A DNA stretch of 64,000 nt from JBBAAP01 sp043808305. Lineage in GTDB: Bacteria; Planctomycetota; MHYJ01; JACQXL01. The position numbers were made by a program, and so were the translations under genes. The notes beneath the pieces were generated by a model that did not search any database, had not been told where the DNA came from, and was given only the letters and a program-made list of their open reading frames with translations. Positions 25,759 to 34,580 of this stretch are shown here, piece after piece (positions within the stretch are counted from its first letter, which is position 1; each line of letters starts with the position of its first letter). The DNA lies in NCBI GenBank assembly GCA_043808305.1, contig JAZDFB010000014.1:1-64000 (forward strand). Direction: 5' to 3'.

Positions 25759-26064
25759 ATGAAAAAGATAGAGATTAAGAAAATGGGCGTGTTAAACGTT
25801 ATGAAGGTAACCGTTTACGTGACGATCATACCGATAGTGCTTTGTTTCCTGGCAGGCGCCGTTATGCTCGCGGCCGGCGTGTTTTTGAAGAACAGGCAGT
25901 TGATGATTATGGGGGCAATACTGGCCGCCGGCTATCCCATAGGGCTGATTATAATTTACGAGCTTATGGCAATATTTACGGTATTGATTTATAATTGGCT
26001 GGCCGGGAAATTCGGCGGGTTGGAACTGACCATAAAAGAAACCGAAACCAGCCAGCCGGTTTAA
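25759..26064 (+). CDS. Small two-helix membrane protein
   Basis: 101 residues. It begins MKKIEIKKMGVLNVMKV, then has two hydrophobic helices (VTIIPIVLCFLAGAVMLAAG and MGAILAAGYPIGLIIIYELM) and a short polar tail. The basic start followed by two helices resembles DUF3566-like membrane proteins. AAGGAG sits nine bases before the chosen ATG; a longer frame from 25720 overlaps the previous gene. It lies in a run with the preceding membrane-anchored protein and the zinc-ribbon protein. Function unknown. Confidence 0.6.
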   Translation: MKKIEIKKMGVLNVMKVTVYVTIIPIVLCFLAGAVMLAAGVFLKNRQLMIMGAILAAGYPIGLIIIYELMAIFTVLIYNWLAGKFGGLELTIKETETSQPV

Positions 26065-26080
26065 TCCGTAAGGCGAATAT

Positions 26081-26374
26081 ATGAAAAAATGCCCTTTCTG
26101 CGCCGAGGAAATCCAGGATGATGCAGTTAAGTGCCGCTATTGTGGGGAATTCCTGAATAAGCCCAAGTGGTATTTTAAGACCACCACGCTGATACTCGGG
26201 TTCCTGTGCGTCGGCCCGCTGGTATTGCCCCTGATATGGTTCAATCCGCATTATAGCAAGGCCGTAAAAATAATACTGAGCATAATCGGCATTATCCTGA
26301 GTTATTTCGTGGTAAAACTGTTCCTTGATACTCTCCGGTATATGAAGGAATTAAACAGCATCCTGGGGGTATAA
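26081..26374 (+). CDS. Zinc-ribbon membrane protein
   Basis: 97 residues. A zinc ribbon CPFCAEEIQDDAVKCRYCGE (two C-x-x-C pairs) at the N-terminus is followed by two hydrophobic helices (TLILGFLCVGPLVLPLIWF and IILSIIGIILSYFVVKLFL). The fold is typical of small bacterial zinc-ribbon membrane proteins of unknown role. It starts 16 bases after the preceding gene and probably shares its transcript. Confidence 0.7.
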   Translation: MKKCPFCAEEIQDDAVKCRYCGEFLNKPKWYFKTTTLILGFLCVGPLVLPLIWFNPHYSKAVKIILSIIGIILSYFVVKLFLDTLRYMKELNSILGV

Positions 26375-26421
26375 CTCATCATCTCAACGGAGAGGCCGCA
26401 GGCGGACCCTGTTTATAATTT

Positions 26422-27264
26422 ATGTCTGAACAACTGGAAGGGAAGCAGTGCATACTTTCCGCGCTGCGGGCGCGCCAGAGAAGGTTTGAACTGCTGCTGG
26501 TTTCCTGGAGCGCCCATCCGGCCAAGACCCAGGATGTGATATTCCTGGCAAAACAGCTGGGTGTGCCGGTCAAGGTCGTCCCGGCCGAAGAGCTGGACAA
26601 AATGAGCGTCGGCAAAACCCACGCCGGATTGATAGCCATTGCCTCTGCCAAGCCGCTGATTAAACCGGCGGAACTTCTCCGGATGAACCGGCGGTCGGCC
26701 AGGCCGGCGTTTCTTTTGCTGTTGGAGGGCGTTGAGGACGAACAGAACCTGGGTTTTATCATCCGTTCGGCCGGCGCCATGGGCGTGGACGCCGTTTTAC
26801 TCAAGAAGCATATCTGGAATTTCGATCCCCGGGCCGTATCGCGCGCCTCGGCCGGCGTCTATGAATGGATGCCGCTGGTTAAGATAGAAAAGGAATCCGA
26901 TATCCTGGGCGGCCTGCAAAAGTCCGGGTTGAAGGTAATGGGTGCCCTGCCCAGGTGCCGACGGACGATGTATGATATGGACTTCAACAGTCCGGTGGTA
27001 GTGGCTCTGGGCGGAGAAAAGCGCGGGCTCTCCGGCGCGCTCAGGCAGTCCTGCGACAAATTTTTCACCATCCCTATGGGCATCGCCCGGGAACAGGCCT
27101 CGCCTGTTGCCGGCGAGAACGGCCCCGATAATGCCCCGGACGAGGAGCCGGATAAATCCCGCCAGATAGCGTCGCTTTCCCTGAGCCATGCGGCGGCTAT
27201 TGTCATGGCCGAGGTGATGCGGCAACGGCGCCGGGCCGGGAACGGGATTCCGGAATCGCAATAG
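26422..27264 (+). CDS. SpoU (TrmH)-family RNA 2'-O-methyltransferase
   Basis: 280 residues of the SPOUT class, RlmB-like, which methylates ribose in rRNA or tRNA using S-adenosylmethionine. An N-terminal substrate-binding domain (about 1-95) precedes the knotted catalytic domain: motif 1 EGVEDEQNLGFIIRSAGAMG, motif 2 VVALGGEKRGL, motif 3 IPMG...SLSLSHAAAIVMAE. Two departures are visible: about 30 acidic and Pro-rich residues are inserted inside motif 3 (GENGPDNAPDEEPDKS), and the usual S-L-N-V-S reads S-L-S-L-S. The fold is intact, but the changed Asn could alter activity. Confidence 0.85.
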   Translation: MSEQLEGKQCILSALRARQRRFELLLVSWSAHPAKTQDVIFLAKQLGVPVKVVPAEELDKMSVGKTHAGLIAIASAKPLIKPAELLRMNRRSARPAFLLLLEGVEDEQNLGFIIRSAGAMGVDAVLLKKHIWNFDPRAVSRASAGVYEWMPLVKIEKESDILGGLQKSGLKVMGALPRCRRTMYDMDFNSPVVVALGGEKRGLSGALRQSCDKFFTIPMGIAREQASPVAGENGPDNAPDEEPDKSRQIASLSLSHAAAIVMAEVMRQRRRAGNGIPESQ

Positions 27265-27350
27265 TAACCCTATTTTCCTTGCCCGGTCCGGGCAAATTTG
27301 ATAGCCTGCCGTAAAAAGAGCTTTGTTATACGATTATTCGGAGGATGCAT

Positions 27351-27713
27351 ATGGATAATTTCAAAGTCAAGGCCATGAAATTGGCGGATGATATCGTGGT
27401 GTTCGCGCTTTTCGGCAAGTTAGATGCTTTCACCGTCCCTGAATTGGAAAAAACCATCCAGCAATATATGGACGCGCAGATTTACAGATATATTTTTGAC
27501 CTGTCCAAATTGACGGGCATTACCAGCGCCGGGATGGGGTTCTTCACCAAGCTCAACGGCATTACGGCCGATAAGCAGGGCTGTATCGTAATACTCCGGC
27601 CGGTAATGGGCGTAAAAGAAACGCTGGATGTTTTCGGGTTGTTCCGCCTGCTGCCGTTAGCCGACGATTTAGATGCCGCCCTGGAAAAGATCGGCAAGAC
27701 TAAAACCGGGTAA
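27351..27713 (+). CDS. STAS-domain protein (anti-sigma-factor antagonist-like)
   Basis: 120 residues, a single STAS domain: LFGKLDAFTVPELEKTIQQY, FDLSKLTGITSAGMGFFTKL, then VIILRPV-type strand and FGLFRLLPLADDLDAAL. The conserved Asp-Leu-Ser and Ser/Ala-Gly turn where antagonists are phosphorylated are present (SKLTGITSAG). Such proteins bind serine-kinase anti-sigma factors or act in partner-switching sensors. GGAGG is placed correctly for the ATG at 27351 rather than the one at 27345. The next gene encodes a PilZ protein, so signalling to motility or surface structures is possible. Confidence 0.85.
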   Translation: MDNFKVKAMKLADDIVVFALFGKLDAFTVPELEKTIQQYMDAQIYRYIFDLSKLTGITSAGMGFFTKLNGITADKQGCIVILRPVMGVKETLDVFGLFRLLPLADDLDAALEKIGKTKTG

Positions 27714-27753
27714 TTTCGGCGTCCTTGGTAATATTTAAAAGGAGGATATGAGC

Positions 27754-28170
27754 ATGGCAGAAAACAAGAAAGAACGCCGGAGCCAAGAACGTTATGTTAT
27801 GCAAGGCTGCGCCGTGCGCTATAAAACCAAACAGCTTTTGGGATTATTCAATAAAGTTTCCAAACGCTATATGGCGCTGGATATTTCGCAGGGCGGAATT
27901 AATTTTATCACCAGGGAGGGATTCAAGCTCGGGTTGCCGGTATCGTTGATTATCACCGCGCCCCTGCTCAAAGAAGACGCTATCAACGCGCAAGGGCGCG
28001 TGGCCTGGGTAAAACCGTCGCCGGAATTGCGCATTTATAACATCGGCATAGAATTTACATCGATAAGCGACCAGGATAAAACTAGGCTGAAAAATCTGGT
28101 TGATAGCACCGATACAAATAAAACCTCTATTCCGGGCAATGTGCACTTGGATGAAGTAAACAAGTTATAA
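27754..28170 (+). CDS. PilZ-domain protein
   Basis: 138 residues. The c-di-GMP-binding signature is visible: arginines in ERRSQERY near the N-terminus and DISQGGINF near residue 47, followed by the beta-barrel core ending NIGIEFTSISDQDKTRL. PilZ domains bind c-di-GMP and alter a partner. GGAGG lies eight bases before the ATG at 27754. It follows the STAS gene by 40 bases. Confidence 0.85.
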   Translation: MAENKKERRSQERYVMQGCAVRYKTKQLLGLFNKVSKRYMALDISQGGINFITREGFKLGLPVSLIITAPLLKEDAINAQGRVAWVKPSPELRIYNIGIEFTSISDQDKTRLKNLVDSTDTNKTSIPGNVHLDEVNKL

Positions 28171-28258
28171 ATTGTTCGTTTGCCAATATGCGGCCGGTTC
28201 CCTGCCGGGATTTTCCAACCGACATGTCCGTAAATGGAACAATTTTTGGAAATAAATA

Positions 28259-28286
28259 TTGACTATAATTATTACTAAAATATAAT
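28259..28286 (+). promoter_or_regulatory. Sigma-70-type promoter for TPR gene
   Basis: TTGACT at 28259-28264 and a perfect TATAAT at 28281-28286, with a 16-base spacer, lie 23 bases before the start of the TPR-protein gene. The surrounding sequence is A/T-rich. Confidence 0.6.
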
Positions 28287-28308
28287 TGCGCTCTGGGGAG
28301 GTAATTTT

Positions 28309-30393
28309 ATGTCGTATATCAGAAACATTGCTTTATTGATGATTATTACCGGAATCTTGGCGATTGGTTCGGGCGTGTTCGCCGAGGTGGTTCTGCTCAA
28401 AGACGGCAATAAATATATCGGCACCGTTGAGGACCAGGGCGATAAAATAAAGATTACCAACCAGGATGGCACCATAAGCGTGGCTAAAGACCGGATAAAA
28501 GCCATATATAAAGACTCGGGCGTTATCCTTAAGGAGACCTACGATATCCTGGCTAAGGCCCAGGAGATGGTGGCCGGCGCCAATAAAATCCAGGACGGCA
28601 AGGAGCGCAACGATGTGCTGGACAAAGCCATCGAAATGCTTAACGGCGCCCACGATACCTGCGACAGTATCGTTGATGCCTATCCGGCCAGGGAACAGGA
28701 CCTTTTTTATAAGCGGATAAAGGAAATCAACGAGACTATTAAGCATGCCAAGTTTCTAAAGGTCAGCAATCAGGAAACGCCGCCACCCCCCCCGCCGGTT
28801 ACCCCTGAGACGGAAAAACCCGAGCCAACGCCTAAGGAGCCGGACAAACCGCAAATAGACCAGAAAAAGATGGAAGAAGCGCAAGCTTTTTTCGAGAACG
28901 GCGTGGATACGTTCAATGCTAAAAAGTATGACGAAGCTCGCAATTGTTTCAGCAACGCCATTTCCTGCAACCCCGAGTATGCCGAGGCGTATGGGAAACT
29001 GGGCGATACCCTGGAAACGCTGAAGGAAGAAGAGCTGGCTTACGAAAATTACAAGCGTTGCATTGAAATCATAAAAAATATGGAAGAACCCAGCCCGGCC
29101 CAAACCATTCTGCTGAACGAGATTATCAAGAAGACTGAGAAATTCCGGGCGCTTGAGGATAAGACGGATAGTCTTAGCAAGGATTTTACGACCAAGCTTT
29201 TGGCTCTGGCCAGCCAATGCATGACTGATACCGATTATGCCCTGGCCGAGGAGATATTCTCGTTGATACTTCAGGTTGATGAAAAGAATGAAGAAGCCAG
29301 CAAGGGACTTGAGAATGTGCGCGCCGAATTAGAAAAGGCCAAGTCCGCGGAGGAGGAGCCCGGCAAGGAGGAAAATACCCAGCTGGCCGAGTCGTATTAC
29401 AAAGTCGGTCTAACTCAGATGGAGCAAAAGGATTATGAGGCGGCCATAACCAAGTTCAAGAAAGCGCTGGCTTACCGGGCCGGATATCCGGAGGCGTGGT
29501 TCAAGCTGGGCGAGGCGTACGAGAAGAATAATCAGCCCAGGGAGGCGCTTAATTCTTACCGGAAATGCCAACGCTTGCTGAACGAAAAAACGCCTCCGGG
29601 TAAAGAAGACGAACAATTGTTATCTCAAGTCCTGCGCCGGTTAGACCAGCTGGATGTCAACGGCAAGCGGCTGGTCGGCATAAAGAATAACTATACTTCG
29701 GAATTATTCAAATTAGCCAACCAGTGCGTCACTAAAAAGTATGTCAGGTTTGCCTGCCGTATCCTTAACCGTATTGTAGAGATTGACCCGGCCAATAAGA
29801 ATGCCCAGGAACTATTGGCTAAATTAAGCGACACCAAGGTTTCTCCGGAACCCGATAAAAAAGCGCCATCGGCTGCAGATCCCGCCGCCTTTGCCAAGCA
29901 TTTTGACAACGGCAGAAGCTGTCTGTCCCATGGCCAAATTGACGAGGCGATTGCAGAGTACACAAAGGCGATTAAACTTAACCCAAACAGTTCCGAAGCA
30001 CACACCAGCCGCGGTGTTGCTTATAACAAAAAAGCGCAAAATGAACAAAATCCCGAGAAAAAGAAGAAATTGCAGGATAAGGCGATAGAAGACTATACCA
30101 AGGCCATCAAGCTAAACCCGAAAGCTACTGATGCCTACAACAACCGCGGGAATACCTATGCTGACAAAGGCGACATTGACCGGGCGATGGCTGATATGAA
30201 TCAAGCGATTATGATTAATCCAAAAGCGGTAGACGCTCCTCGATACGGAAACATGGGACTTCTTTGTGCTCAGAAAGGTGATTATAAAACAGCAATAATG
30301 TATATGGAGATGTACCTTAAAATAGAGCCGAATCATCCGGGAGCGCCTACGGCTCGACAATTAATAGCCGAATGGAAAAGCAAGATTAAGTAA
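28309..30393 (+). CDS. Exported TPR-repeat protein
   Basis: 694 residues. A signal peptide (NIALLMIITGILAIGSGVFA) precedes a small beta-domain (VVLLKDGNKYIGTVEDQGDK). A helical stretch and a Pro-rich linker (TPPPPPPVTPETEKPEPTP) follow. Then come three sets of TPR units, near 185-245, 350-420 and 525-690, the last with classic AIKLNPNSSEAHTSRGVAYN repeats. A GGGAGG site is seven to eight bases before the ATG. Likely a periplasmic protein-interaction scaffold. The last TPRs resemble those of the kinase proteins at 8.4-13.2 kb. Confidence 0.85.
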   Translation: MSYIRNIALLMIITGILAIGSGVFAEVVLLKDGNKYIGTVEDQGDKIKITNQDGTISVAKDRIKAIYKDSGVILKETYDILAKAQEMVAGANKIQDGKERNDVLDKAIEMLNGAHDTCDSIVDAYPAREQDLFYKRIKEINETIKHAKFLKVSNQETPPPPPPVTPETEKPEPTPKEPDKPQIDQKKMEEAQAFFENGVDTFNAKKYDEARNCFSNAISCNPEYAEAYGKLGDTLETLKEEELAYENYKRCIEIIKNMEEPSPAQTILLNEIIKKTEKFRALEDKTDSLSKDFTTKLLALASQCMTDTDYALAEEIFSLILQVDEKNEEASKGLENVRAELEKAKSAEEEPGKEENTQLAESYYKVGLTQMEQKDYEAAITKFKKALAYRAGYPEAWFKLGEAYEKNNQPREALNSYRKCQRLLNEKTPPGKEDEQLLSQVLRRLDQLDVNGKRLVGIKNNYTSELFKLANQCVTKKYVRFACRILNRIVEIDPANKNAQELLAKLSDTKVSPEPDKKAPSAADPAAFAKHFDNGRSCLSHGQIDEAIAEYTKAIKLNPNSSEAHTSRGVAYNKKAQNEQNPEKKKKLQDKAIEDYTKAIKLNPKATDAYNNRGNTYADKGDIDRAMADMNQAIMINPKAVDAPRYGNMGLLCAQKGDYKTAIMYMEMYLKIEPNHPGAPTARQLIAEWKSKIK

Positions 30394-30497
30394 AACATAT
30401 ATCGCTGTACGAATTCAACAAGGAGACCAAAGTTTCGCTGAAACCTTTTGCAAGAGTTTTATTACATCAAGGATGCCGACAGGGGCTTGACTCAAGC

Positions 30498-30526
30498 TTG
30501 ACAAGAAGAACTTAATATTATAGTAT
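30498..30526 (+). promoter_or_regulatory. Possible promoter of Cys-Gly repeat gene
   Basis: TTGACA at 30498-30503 and TAGTAT at 30521-30526 with a 17-base spacer, 153 bases before the gene start. The rest of 30394-30678 holds an ATTACCGT/ACGGTAAT hairpin at 30579-30603 and nothing else recognisable. Confidence 0.35.
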
Positions 30527-30678
30527 ATGGGCGGGAACAAGAAAACTAAATAATAAAGAAACGCGAACGAAAGAAATATTACCGTAACCTTTTAACGGTA
30601 ATAAACCAATACTATAATAGCAAGAAACTTTACGAATTAATCACGGCATCGCGCCGTAGATAAAGAAAGGAGATTTTT

Positions 30679-31305
30679 ATGTGGAAATGGATAGTCGGGA
30701 TAGTTGTAGCGTTTATCGTGGGAATCTTATTCGGACGGGTGATGGGGGTGCCACACAAGGGGTTTAAAAACAAAATGGCTTATGAGCAGCGTTTCGGATG
30801 CAAATGTAATAATCCGCAATGGGGCATGCAACCAATGGGTGGTATGTGCGGTTGCCGCGGCCCACAGGCCGGACCTAATAATATGAAACAACGCGGCTGC
30901 GGTTGCGGCTGCCAGGGCCCGCAGGGCGGTCCTGATAAAATGATGCAACGCGGATGTGGTTGCGGCTGCCAGGGCCCACAGGGTGGTCCTAATAATATGA
31001 AGCAACGCGGCTGCGGTTGCGGCTGCCAGGGTCCGCAAGGCGGTCCTGATAACATGTTTGAAGGATGGAAACAGATGGGGCCTGATATCAAAGTTGACAT
31101 CAGGCGCGGTGATGGCAGGGATGATAATAACAAAGATAAATTCAAAGGTCAAGGCCAGTGGATACAGATAGAGCCTGATATCAAGTTTGACACTAAAGAC
31201 AATGGCGATAGGGATAATAATAACAAATGCCGATGCGGCGGTTCGGGGAATCAGGGAAAAGCAACTATCAAGGTTGATATCAAACGCGATGATGATAAAA
31301 AATAA
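30679..31305 (+). CDS. Membrane-anchored Cys-Gly repeat protein
   Basis: 208 residues. It starts with one hydrophobic helix (WIVGIVVAFIVGILFGRVMG). A core follows with one partial and three nearly perfect 19-residue units beginning GCGCGCQGPQGGP (about residues 76-130). The C-terminal part has three diverged units centred on IKVDIKR with Asp/Asn-rich loops (DNNNKDKF, DRDNNNKC). Each repeat has three cysteines spaced by single glycines, which suits metal binding or disulfide cross-links. AAAGGAG lies seven bases before the ATG. No family is recognised. Function unknown; a surface or metal-binding role is a guess. Confidence 0.75.
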   Translation: MWKWIVGIVVAFIVGILFGRVMGVPHKGFKNKMAYEQRFGCKCNNPQWGMQPMGGMCGCRGPQAGPNNMKQRGCGCGCQGPQGGPDKMMQRGCGCGCQGPQGGPNNMKQRGCGCGCQGPQGGPDNMFEGWKQMGPDIKVDIRRGDGRDDNNKDKFKGQGQWIQIEPDIKFDTKDNGDRDNNNKCRCGGSGNQGKATIKVDIKRDDDKK

Positions 31306-31429
31306 TCGCGGGAAATAGGGACTAATAGCGCCAATAACCTCCAAGATAATTACCGGCCCAGGCATGGACCGGCAATTTTACCCGGCTATTTTCGCCTGTA
31401 ACGGGCGATTTTGAAATGAAAGATTTCCG

Positions 31430-33394
31430 ATGAAACATTCCAGGTTTTTAATCTGGGCCCTAACCTTATTAGGCAGCATAATATTCTTATTTTCATACGC
31501 GCCGCATATTGAAGGCGGCTGAGGGCCGCCCAAAAAGTCGCCCGTGGGGCAGGCAACAGCAACTACAACAGTAACAGGAACGGCTAAAGGAACAACCAGC
31601 GAGAGCGAGGCCAAGAAAAAGGACGAATTTGATAAGTGGCAAAAAGAGCAAGGGAAAAAAGAATCTACAGAGGAGAAACAAGAGCCAAAACCAAAACCAA
31701 CAGAGTCGGCGCCAACCGACCCGGCAAGCCCGCTTCCAAGCGGGGATAGCCAGTCCGGCCCGGCCGGCGATTCCGCAAGCCGGCCTGATTTAGGGATCGG
31801 GCTACAACCGTTGATTCAAAGTTTACGGTCAGCGAAAGCATCGTTGTTAGGCGTTGCCGAGCCCTGGGAGGTGTGGTGGAGCAGGCATCGCGACAGGTAT
31901 TTGTTGTTCAGGGAAAGCGTTGTCTGGATGAAAACGTCAACTGAAAAAGGTTCACAGTCCGTCAACGTATATCCGGCATATAACGAACTTATTAATATTT
32001 TATCAGCCGGGCTATTTGAAAAGGCCATGCCGGCCGGGTGCATCAACTGTCCGGCGGCAATTGCGTTAGGCAAAGCCGTCTTGGTGCCGGGAGGCCTGTC
32101 TATTACGAACATCCTTAAAAAAGCCATTGAAACCAAACCGCATGATTGCACCGTTCTTAAATCTTTACTGGGATTAGGTTTTGCCGGGGATGCGGCTTCC
32201 GCAGGCGTTATCAAGGAGGTTCTGCAGTCCAAGACCGAACCGGCCCTGAAACGGGCTTATGCGGCGCTGGCATTAGGTTACCTGCCCGCCGCACCGGAAA
32301 TATCCGATGTGCTAAAAACGGCAACATCCGAGAATGAAGATTTTGAAGTAAGATGTTCAGCTTGCCTGTCATTAGGCAATATGAAAGATGTTTCCGCGAT
32401 ACCCGTTTTAGGCAAGTTGCTTAATAAGGCGCAATCCGGGGGGAAGGGAACCAATCAGGTTCGGGCTTATGCCGCCTTAGCGTTAGGTCGGATCGGCGGC
32501 AAAGATGCTTTAAGCGAACTAAAGAAATGCGCCCCGAGCAACGAGGAAAATGCCGACGTAAGTGCCGCACTGGCCATAGCCTTGGGGCTGACCGGATTGC
32601 CGGAGGCTAAAGAACAGCTTGTCGCGTTGCTTCAGGTTAAAAATCCGGTGGTGCGCGGGTTGGCGGCGGTCTCATTAACCCAGCTGAATGATAAGAAAGC
32701 TTATGATATCATTTATGAAGCCTGGCGGAATAACAAGGCGAGCGACGCAGAGGGACTGATGGTGCTGGCTTTGGCCCTGACCGGCAACGAAAAAGCCAAG
32801 GCGGAACTAAGAAGGATATTTGAAAACCGTAAGAGCAGGTTGTTACTTAAAGCCGCGGCAATAACCGGATTGGGACTGCTCAAGGATGCCGAATCCATTC
32901 CGTTGATAGTTAATATCCTGAAAAACAAGAGACAACAAAGCGATGAAATTCTTACGCCGTATTTGATTCTGTCTTTAGGGATGATTCGGGACGCAAAAGG
33001 AATTGAAGTGCTTCAGGAAATGTGGAGGAATATTAATCCCAATAATGCCCAGTCGTTTACCTGCCACTCTAATTTAGCCATAGCCCTGACGTTGTTAGGC
33101 AAGAGAGATGAAATCGTCATGCCGGAATTGCTTAAGCAGGCTAAACAAGCAGAGTATCCCTTGCTCAGGGCATATGCACTGCATACGCTTGGGTTGGTAG
33201 GCAATAAAGAATCTGCGCCTGTTTTCGCGGAAGCCTATAAAGATGCCGACCCTTATGTTCGTTTTTCCGCGATAGAAGGCGCCGGTTTCTTGCTGGATAA
33301 GAATGCCAGAAATCCGCTTGATAAAATAACCGCCGATAATATTGACATGCCGTTGATGATTATGGATGACATCCTGCCGATACCAGTGTGGTAA
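31430..33394 (+). pseudogene. HEAT-repeat protein with in-frame TGA after signal peptide
   Basis: From the ATG at 31430 the frame encodes a signal peptide (RFLIWALTLLGSIIFLFSYA), then hits TGA at 31520-31522. It runs on open for another 623 codons to 33394. The downstream part has a charged linker (KKKDEFDKWQKEQGKK) and about ten HEAT-like helical repeats (ALALGRIGGKDALSELKKCA, LAIALGLTGLPEAKEQL), a protein-interaction solenoid. A TGG-to-TGA change would restore one exported protein of 654 residues. Translation could also start at the GTG at 31544 without the signal. Other genes here end in TGA, so general recoding is not the explanation. Sequencing error, real nonsense mutation or read-through remain. 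Confidence 0.7.
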
Positions 33395-33398
33395 CCTC

Positions 33399-33708
33399 AT
33401 GAAGAAGGCTTCTTTTATAATCTTGATTATGCTTGTTCCCAGCGTTGTCTTTTTAGGCATAGTCGGGCTGATGAGGATGGGTCTGGTTTCGGCGGCGGAT
33501 GACCCTAACAGGACTTATCAGTTAAAAGCGACGCCGGTAAAATCAAGAGACAAGGAAAGTATTAGTTATAAGCTTAAGGCTACGGCTGACGTCAAAATAC
33601 TGCAAATGCCCAACCATGAAGGGGTCGAGGCACTGCATCGGCGCTTATGGCCCGGTGGGTGACGTGGAATGTACCGGCGAGATTAAGGTAGCTGTAGAAT
33701 TCAAATAG
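33399..33708 (+). pseudogene. Small exported protein with frameshift
   Basis: Starts MKKASFIILIMLVPSVVFLG with a signal peptide or anchor, then strands with the twice-used words YQLKAT and YKLKAT. The frame ends at TGA 33660-33662 in an unnatural HRRLWPGG. The next frame continues with IGAYGPVGDVECTGEIKVAV and EFK to TAG at 33706-33708, which looks like the true end. One extra base, perhaps in the G-run near 33618 or up to 33640, explains the shift. It follows the HEAT-repeat gene by four bases and probably shares its operon. Family unknown. Confidence 0.5.
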
Positions 33709-33727
33709 GGCGTTAGATTGAACGAGT

Positions 33728-34126
33728 TTATTTTAGGATGGCAGTTAACTTTTTCCTGAACCAGGGTTCTATTCTCCAGACCTTCATATCTTTGTCAACG
33801 GCGACTATTTTGGTTGAGCCCTCGTTAATAAGTTCGTTGGAGGATTTGTTAAATACCTTGTAGCCGAAGGTAAAGCTGGCTTTGGACGCTTCGGTTATGA
33901 ACGATTCTATAACTATGGTGTCGCCGTAGCGGCTTGGTTTGAGGTAGTTGACCTGGGCGGAGACTACGGCGAACATAATACCTCGGTTCATCAGATCTTT
34001 GGGGTGAAGTCCTATTGCGGACAGGTAATCGGTTCTGGCGCGTTCGTAAAACCTCAGATAGTTGGCATAATAGACCACGCCCCCGCAATCGGTGTCTTCA
34101 TAGTAAATCTCTATTTCGGTTTTCAT
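33728..34126 (-). CDS. Acyl-CoA thioesterase, YbgC/4HBT family
   Basis: 132 residues of hotdog fold. The N-terminal motif YYEDTDCGGVVYYANYLRFY with Asp13 and the helix FYERARTDYL are the signature of YbgC-type thioesterases, which hydrolyse short acyl-CoA or acyl carrier thioesters and are linked to the Tol-Pal system. The usual His in the V-Y-H position is Tyr here, as in some family members. The start MKTEIEIYY at 34126 fits the family; an upstream frame reaches into the neighbouring gene. No Tol genes are nearby. Confidence 0.85.
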   Translation of the reverse strand: MKTEIEIYYEDTDCGGVVYYANYLRFYERARTDYLSAIGLHPKDLMNRGIMFAVVSAQVNYLKPSRYGDTIVIESFITEASKASFTFGYKVFNKSSNELINEGSTKIVAVDKDMKVWRIEPWFRKKLTAILK

Positions 34127-34154
34127 TTTATATATAAGCACAAGGCGTTGAGGC

Positions 34155-34475
34155 TTACGAGACCTTACAGCCGGGCGGAACCGGTTTTTCAAGGGTCAGG
34201 GGTATCACCTCGGTTCCGGTTGAAGCGGCCAGTATCATGGCCTGGCTTTCTATGCCCCGGAGCATAGCCGGCTCGAGGTTGCTTACTACTACGACTGTTT
34301 TATTAAGCAGTTGTTCAGGGGGTAAATAAGGCCTGAGTCCGGCACAACTTTGTTTTATCTCGCCGCCGATATCTATTTTCAGGACATATAATTTATCCGC
34401 GTTGGGGTGGTTTTCCACGGAGATAATCTTGCCAGTACGCAGGTCCAGCTTCTTGAATTCCTCGAATGTAATCAT
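34155..34475 (-). CDS. tRNA-binding-domain protein (MetG C-terminal-like)
   Basis: 106 residues forming an OB-fold of the EMAP/MetRS C-terminal/CsaA type: FKKLDLRTGKIISVENHPNA, DKLYVLKIDIGG, VVVSNLEPAMLRGIESQAMI and a short C-terminus. Family members dimerise and bind tRNA or help protein export. GGAG lies seven bases before the ATG at 34475. It lies upstream of the thioesterase gene on the same strand with a 28-base gap. Confidence 0.88.
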   Translation of the reverse strand: MITFEEFKKLDLRTGKIISVENHPNADKLYVLKIDIGGEIKQSCAGLRPYLPPEQLLNKTVVVVSNLEPAMLRGIESQAMILAASTGTEVIPLTLEKPVPPGCKVS

Positions 34476-34580
34476 AGTTGAACTCCTATCAGGACGCAAA
34501 TATGCGCAGACTAACGCAGAATATTCTTTACTTAATCCGCGTTCCCCATTTCTGTGGGGGCTACGAAAATTAGCGTGCCG

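Noticed and set aside
30888..31060. CRISPR-like short repeats
   Set aside because: The 57-base repeats are codons of the Cys-Gly protein repeats and stay in frame.
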